DNA of 64,000 nt from Aphrophora alni. Its lineage: Eukaryota; Arthropoda; Insecta; Hemiptera; Aphrophoridae. A model generated the notes under the pieces. The model had not been told where the DNA came from. It was given only the letters and a program-made list of their open reading frames with translations, and made no database searches. The stretch is taken from the NCBI GenBank assembly GCA_963513935.1, contig OY740768.1, positions 17,038,590 to 17,102,589 of the forward strand, given 5' to 3'. Below, one piece after another: positions 53,701 to 61,600 of this stretch (position 1 is the first letter of the stretch; each line of letters begins with the position of its first letter). A program made the position numbers and the translations under genes.

Positions 53701-56577
53701 TAAGCTCAAACAAAAATGAAGCTGTAAATTAAAAGAGAATAAAGACTATTTACAAAAATAAAAAATACATACTATTTCTGTGATATACGGCACTATTTTG
53801 TTGTATGGTTGTAATGTCACATTTAGTTCTTCCTGTTTGAAATGATTAATAACAGATTGGGTGACCTTGCTTGGATCCACAAAGAGGTTAACTTCAGTTG
53901 GTGTAATCCCAACATATGAGAAAAACACTGGATTGTAGTCAATATCCGAACCTCGTAAGTTTAACAGATCTGTAACAAATTTTAATTCATATAATAATGT
54001 TGTAACTCTTTCATAATGTGAAACAATTTGTATTTAATCACAAAAATTAACAAATTGTCATGAAATCAATTTGTATTGTAACTTTTTATGCTCAGTGCAA
54101 GATATGCCCTTAAATGATTAAATTCAAAAGAATCATATAAAATGTAAAAGATTAATTTCACAAGTTTTTACCAATAAGTTTTAGCAAATTATATTTTTGA
54201 AACATAATTATTATATAATTATAATATAGAACAGTTAATTAAATGTTTTTTAATAAATTCTAAATAAAATCAAACTGAATAACCTTCTTAAAAACAAAAT
54301 AAAATATTTCTGGCAAAATTACTACACGTAAACAATACCATTCTTAATACAGTAGACTCCCGTAAGTTCGGCCACCTCGGGACTGCACGCTAGGCCGAAC
54401 TTAAAAGTGGCCGAACTAACCAATCCCTATCCAAAAAAAATGCCTATTTATTGTTTGTAAGGATCGTGTTGTGAATCGATGCGTATAGGAAAAGAATACA
54501 ATAAACAAGTTAAGGTCGCGTCTGGCTGGCGCTCGTAAGGATCGTGTTGTGAATCGATGCGTATAGGAAAAGTTACAATAAACAAGTTAAGGTCACGTCT
54601 GGCTGGTGCGCATAAGGATCGTGTTGTGAATCGATGCGTATAGGAAAAGAATATAATAAACAAGTTAAGGTCGCGTCTGGCTGGCGCGCATAAAGATCGT
54701 GTTGTGAATCGATGCGTATAGGAAATGAATACAATAAACAAGTTAAGGTCGCGTCTGGCTGGCGCGCGTAAGGATCGTGTTGTGAATCGTTGCGTATAGG
54801 AAAAGAATATAATAAACAAGTTAAGGTCGCGTCTGGCTGGCACGCATAAAGATCGTGTTGTGAATCGATGCGTATAGGAAATGAATACAATAAACAAGGT
54901 AAGGTCGCGTCTGGCTGGCGCGCGTAAGGATCATGTTGTGAATCGATGCGTATAGGAAAAGAATACAATAAACAAGTTAAGGTCGCGTCTGGATGGCGCG
55001 TGTAAGGATCGTGTTGTAAATCGATACGTATAGGAAAAGAATACAATAAACAAGTTAAGGTCACATCTGGATGGTGCGGGTAAGGATCGTGTTGTTTGTA
55101 AATCGATGCGTAAAAGAATATAATAAACAAGTTAAGGTCGCGTCTGGCTGGCGCGCGCCTAGTGCATGACCTCATGCTCAGAGAGCCGGCTGGACTATGC
55201 GGAGACCGAACTTACCGAGGAGTCTACTGTAATGGATTATTAACAAGATAACAAGAATATAAAATATATTAATATGTTACAAAAAAAAAGTGTACAAAAT
55301 ACAAGGGCCATTTGGAAAGTAACCTCCATTTTCATGCAGCATGAGAAGTAGTGGGATAGCAACATTTCTCCTGTGGTGATGTGTTCAATAACTCAGTATG
55401 GGCTAGTAGGAAGGTCGTACTGCACTTCGTTTGCCCTTAATAGTGAGTGCTGCTATAGAAAACTCCACAAAATGTGAGGTGCTGGCTGTGACAAGATTTC
55501 AGATGGTACAAAATTTTCAATAGCAGACATCTATCGTGAACTGTATACAACCAAACCAAACTGTAATGAGGAAAGGGGTGGCAGACCATCTGTAGTTAGT
55601 GAAACATTCGTTCAGAAAATTGATGAAAAAGTTTACAATCGCTGAATTTTCGAACAATTTATACAAATTTTTCAGACATATGATGATTTATATGAGGTTG
55701 TCACCGAAAAAAAAAAAAGGATAGTGGAAATTCTGTACTCGGTGGTTAAAGAAAATTCTTTTCAAGAATTATAAAATCCTACAAATGGGTTTTGCTTTAG
55801 ATTTTCTTTTGTTTCACACCAATCAAAAGATCTGTTGTATCAATTCAAATAAGATGTTTTTGATCATCCTTCGTATAATCTAGATTTGACTACAAGTGAT
55901 TTCACATATTCATCCACATGAAAATGTGGCTTGAGTTCCAGTGGTAGCTATGACGACAATGAAGAATTTTAAGTTGTTATAATAGAATGACTAAAATCCC
56001 AGAGGGCAGAATTTGATGAAGAATGTATTTTCAAATTGGTTCAACGCTGTCATAAATGCCTAAATCTAAATGGTGATTACACAGAAAAATAGTAGAAAGC
56101 TGTAGTTTTAAGATGTACGTAATAAATTTTCTGTATCTTTATTTCTATTTCATTTATAGTCAAATGGAGATTACTTTCCACACAACCTTCAAATATAAAT
56201 ATGGCACATGATACTACATGACTGTGCTAATTAGAACCTTAGCAAATCAGTTATTTAAACAAATTCAATAATAACGTACATAGAACATACATGAAACTTC
56301 ATCCAATGCTGTGATCACTGTCAGGAAAACACCCTTTTCTTCCATTTGAGCTCGCACATTGTCCACTTTTTGATAAGAAATTTTGCCTAAATAGAACAGT
56401 AAAAATTAATTATATTTTTTGTGTTATGATCCTTTATACTAGGCTAATTAAAAATTTTGGCCATAAAATTATAATAACTTGCAAAACTAAAACATTTTAA
56501 TGGTAGTTGTTCATTTTGTACAAATTAAATCAAGAAACATACACATTGACAATTTATATTTTTCATACATTATATTC

Positions 56578-56612
<35 letters not shown>

Positions 56613-58569
56613 TATTTTCTTAACATAAATGACCCATAAACATTGCACAAACTTTCTCACTCACACATCTTCCAAATAAATAAAAACTAATCATCACTAA
56701 AAAATGTAAGCTCTGTAGTTGTGAAACAAATAAATAAAATAGACACTGCCTTTGAAAAATATTTACATATTTAAATAAGGACTTAAACTTGCTTCGTCTG
56801 TGCCTCTGCTTAAATCACGTTTGATTAAAATCGAACTTCTAATAACTGAAGTCAAGGTTCATCTTTGTTTTTTTACCAATTATTCCTGAACATTATATTT
56901 TTTACTTGTGATTTTTGCACATGTACAGGTCATTAATCTTAACATGTCACTACAATTTCAACGAAATCAGTAGAGTCGATTTTGAAAAATTACATATTTT
57001 ATAACAGTTGCATGGTCGATTTCGGGGGGTTCTTTACCGTTAACTCAGCTGAAGAGTTACATTTTTTGAGAAATACTTTTTGTTTGGGTCCTTAGATACT
57101 ACATTTGAACAAAATTTTTAAAGTTGATTGTAAAGAAAAGGGTATTTTTTCCACATGTTAGCTACCCCCAAATTTTAAGTTTAAAAAAAAATTAAGAAGA
57201 AGTCTAACGATATGGTCAAAATATCCCACATACCTAATTTGATTACAATTGGTCATGGGTTTGTGCTGTAGTCATGGGTTAATACTGAATATCATTATGT
57301 TCAGTATTAAAAATGGAAGACAATTACTTTTTCAAAATATTGACATCAAAATTTCAAATCATCACCGTTTTAAAACGGTTAAGTGAAAATTTATTAGATT
57401 TAATATACACTGGAGGCAAATTTTAATAGTAAAAACATTCTGAGAAAAATTCGGTATCGATAGCCTCAATCTGTACTTAAGTTAAAAGTGAAACCGACAT
57501 GTAAACGGAAATATTTTGACTTTTAAAGGAAATTTTTCTATTGTTGTGTCTAAAATCATCCCCCCTTCAACCCTTCAATTCTGTTAGCGTTATCTTTGTG
57601 TTATTATCCCCACATATGACAGAAAATATCATTCCAGAAACCACCTTTTTTACTCAAGGAACCTATATCTGCCAAAAACCTATATCAAAACGGCTATACG
57701 GCTATATCTGCCAAAAACCTATATCAAAACGGCTATACGGAAATCTGCCAAAAACTTGATATTGATTTTTTAAGCCTTTACATAACTCTCTTTATATGTG
57801 AGGAAGTAAAATGAAAGGGCTCATTTAGAGCATTCATGTGAGCATTAATTGGTTAAAAAATAAAACAAATGGTCAATCAAATAACAAACTTATTATATTA
57901 TACTACTATTTACTAGAACTTTAGATCTATTTGATTTTTTAACCGTTAAATGCAAACCATCTATTTTTAAAATGTCACACAATTCTCATTATCTAAAAAT
58001 AGATGATTTAGTAGGTTTTTTTTTAAATCTGTTATAGTTCAGTCAATTCTTTTTGAATCAATTATTTTTTTGTAATATTCGATTGTTAAAGAATCAAGCT
58101 TTCATACAATAAACAACAAGATCCCAGAAATTTAGTTTTGGGGGTTGGAAGACTTATATAAAACCTTCATTTTTTTTTTATTTTTTTTTATTTTTTTGCT
58201 CTCTCTCTTTTTGTGAGTTTACCATTTATATTCAATTTTATTAGCAACTTGTAAAAACTATATATTTTCTTATATTGTAGATGATTTATATATAATGGAA
58301 TTGAATTTTCAATAACATCTGTGAAGCTTTATTGTAAATTTAAAATAAAACCAAAAATGTTTTACTCTTCTAGGAAAAAAATTCAAAAATATTATTTTTT
58401 TAATTTTTATATATGTTCTTCTTGTTCTTCTTCCGACGGCTTCTTTTGGCTTATGCTATCTTGGATCCTTAATGTCCAGATAAATCCCTTCATTTTTTTT
58501 ACCTCTCTATCTAAACTAATAAGTGATCCTTTTCATAATATACATATTAGTCAGATATATATATAATAA

Positions 58570-58600
<31 letters not shown>

Positions 58601-61600
58601 ATCAGAGGTTAATAAATTGTCTATGGATATCTCTGGTGAGACAAACGTAATCAGTAACCAGTTGAAAATTAGCTACACATACATTTCTTGGAAGCATCTT
58701 ATTTTCTTTGAACAGCTAATTATTTGTTTTATTATTTTTTTTTTAAGCCATACAAGTCAACAGTTCTCTAACTACTGTAGAAGTCACTAGATGAGTCAGT
58801 GAATCGTCACTGAGCATTAACAAATTCAAATTGGATCATATATTCGGTTCTCTCTAGATAACAGGTGTTTGAACTTCATGTATAGTGGTGGGAATTAAAA
58901 TCTCCCACCAAAAAAATAGGGCAATCAATTGTTTACTTCGACAAAGCTGTAATTAGGTGGCAAGGAAAAACAGAAAATTGTCATATATATAGTGTAGTGA
59001 TCGTTATTGCCACTGCTTGCAACGAAGTCCTAAGGATCACAGATGGAGTTGTAGGAGAGTATTGCCACCTCCAACAGTAAGACACTGAAAAATCGGTGAC
59101 AAATCAATAATAAAAACTGAAAACACCCTCAAACTAAATGAGTGAGGTTTATGGAGATGAGTCTCTTATAGACAAATAAGTAAGGGGGCTCTATAACATA
59201 TAAAAACCTTGAGATCTTCAATATAACTTCTCCCAATGTTAATGTTCCATTGTATCACATAATTAAAATTTTCATTTCTGGCCATAATTATGATCAAGTA
59301 ATAATAATAAGAAAATTATAATAGATTACTTAAAATTGAAAAAGGACTTGTGTGTTAGATCCTGGCCGATAGGATTTAGAGGCAACCTATATTTTCAGAT
59401 TGTTCTTGTTTATAGACGGCTCTGATTTTGAAGCCAATGATTTCATAGTTGGCTTTGTTGTAGGAGGACAAGAAACTGACTTGATTATTTTAAAAAAATG
59501 ATATTTTATTGCTGGTGACAGAGGTTTTAGCTTTTTTCCGGGTGTAATATTTGGTGTTTTTTTCCCTCAAATATAGGCCAGAAGTGGTTAGAGTTATTTC
59601 TGAATGAGGAGACTTCTAACTTTTGGAAACATTGATGTTCCCTGGATTACAAAACATTCCCGATAAAACTTAGTAACTATAACATATTTAAAGTATTGTT
59701 AAGAAAAATTGTTTCTAAAACGTATACGTAGACCAAACACAATAATATAGTACCTGTATATTTCAAAGGTAAAGGATTGATAGTAGAATTAGGAGGTGCT
59801 GGTCGATCATCCCATATTAAATCAACAAGATTTGTAGAAACAGGAATTAGTGAATGACCAGCTGCTTCAAGAGCAGTTTCAAGAGTGGTAAATTCTCTGT
59901 ATGGTAAAAGCATTGGGTCTACTCCTACACGGGATCCTGATGGTAAATTTTTAATCAACCAATCTGCTTGAGAAGGCGTTGTGCTAACACCTGCAATCAA
60001 AACAATACAACTTCAATTAAGAAATGGTCACCAACAATTACTTAATTATTCAAAAAAAAGAGGGGAGCACTTTCCCTATCACCGTAATGTTAACTAATGT
60101 ACCTTTTTCTCAGCAACTATGATAGATAACTCAATTCTGTTTTTTTCCTCTTATATAACGAATCATTGTATACGTGTGGAACCACTAATATTAGTTTAAA
60201 AAAATAATAATATTTTTTTATGATTTAAAATTATAAACATATTTTGATTTTCTTAAAAAAGTGATATTATATTTTTTTTACTTTTAAATTACCTCTAGGC
60301 CCCTACTATTGATTATTTTTTTCAGTTCTAGTTATGTAAGTACATATGCTTTACATGGATAAAAATAATCAATTTGATATCTCTAGTAGTTTCTGAGAAA
60401 AAGGAACATACATGTCCAAAAATACAACTTTCGGGAAAACACAAATAACTAAACACGGGAAACATTCACAAAATTTTTAAAATGTGAATGTATTACACCT
60501 TAATAATATCCAGATGCATAGGATGGTTCTTCATCTTCTTCTTGCTCAAATCTGTCTTCTAATCTTCTTTTTAGGAGACTAGTTTGTTGTCTGACTTGTA
60601 TTTCAAGCTCATGTTGTGCTTTTTCTGCCGCCGAAATCCGTCTTCTGTCCAGCCTTTCCAATGCAATCAGTAGACGTTTCCCTGGTCTAAGTCCACAGTG
60701 CTTTATTATTTTGCATGTTGTTATATGTCCATCATTAAAATCAGCTATGGCTTGATACACTTCAGATTTTAATGTTTTTAATCTGACAAAATTTCCTTTC
60801 GGAACATAACTCTAGATTACATTATTCAACAATTCATTAGGATTTTGCGTTTTACCCTTCAATCACTTTTGTAAAAGTTTTTTATCAGCTGTCATAAAAA
60901 AAAGAGAATTAAAAACAGCTGTCACAGATGAACTAATCAAGAATCAGTATGACCAACATCAGATAAAATAAATACAACAGAAAACCTAACATTTATACTA
61001 TATACAGTGTCGTGGAAAACAGAATAAATGTGTGACTGCAAATAGTCAAACTTCCATACTTGAACGTATAAAAGTACAATATTATCAATGGTCTAACAAT
61101 AAAAGATATATGTATTATATATCACTGTAAAGAGGAAGTTTCAAGCTATAATATGGTGCCAAAAACTAAAAATCGTCAAAATTTTATTTTTGCGAAAAGT
61201 GCTCCTCTTAACCCGAGACTACATGAAAAAAGGTTAGATTAGATCCTGCAAAAGTACGTTGGAATTGCCAAACTCGTACTCATTATAAGTGAACCCCTGA
61301 GGGTACATAGGAATATCAAGTGTGTGTGACCATGATGTGAATAATTTGTGAACTGTAAAAATGTTAGAGATGACGAATTAGTGAATTATCAATTGACAAA
61401 ATATTGCATTTCCAATGTAACAGTAAATATTAAAAATAATTTACAAATAAGTTAGTAAGACCCCTTACATGCATATATTTAAAACATTATTTTAACAATG
61501 CAACACTAACAAACAATATCATTAACAACAAGTTAAATAAGTTTTAGACTATAGTAATAAACGTGTTAAATAAATAGATCGTAAGTGTATAAGTGTATCT

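Noticed and set aside
54448..55175. Two overlapping - strand frames of 149 and 200 codons with 26-residue repeats
   Set aside because: They arise because the 78-bp minisatellite unit is a multiple of three. Both frames run through the same repeat and no domain is recognisable.
60500..60811. Extra ApepP exon
   Set aside because: Exons a and b join in phase without it, the frame lacks matching splice sites, and its content is not aminopeptidase-like.
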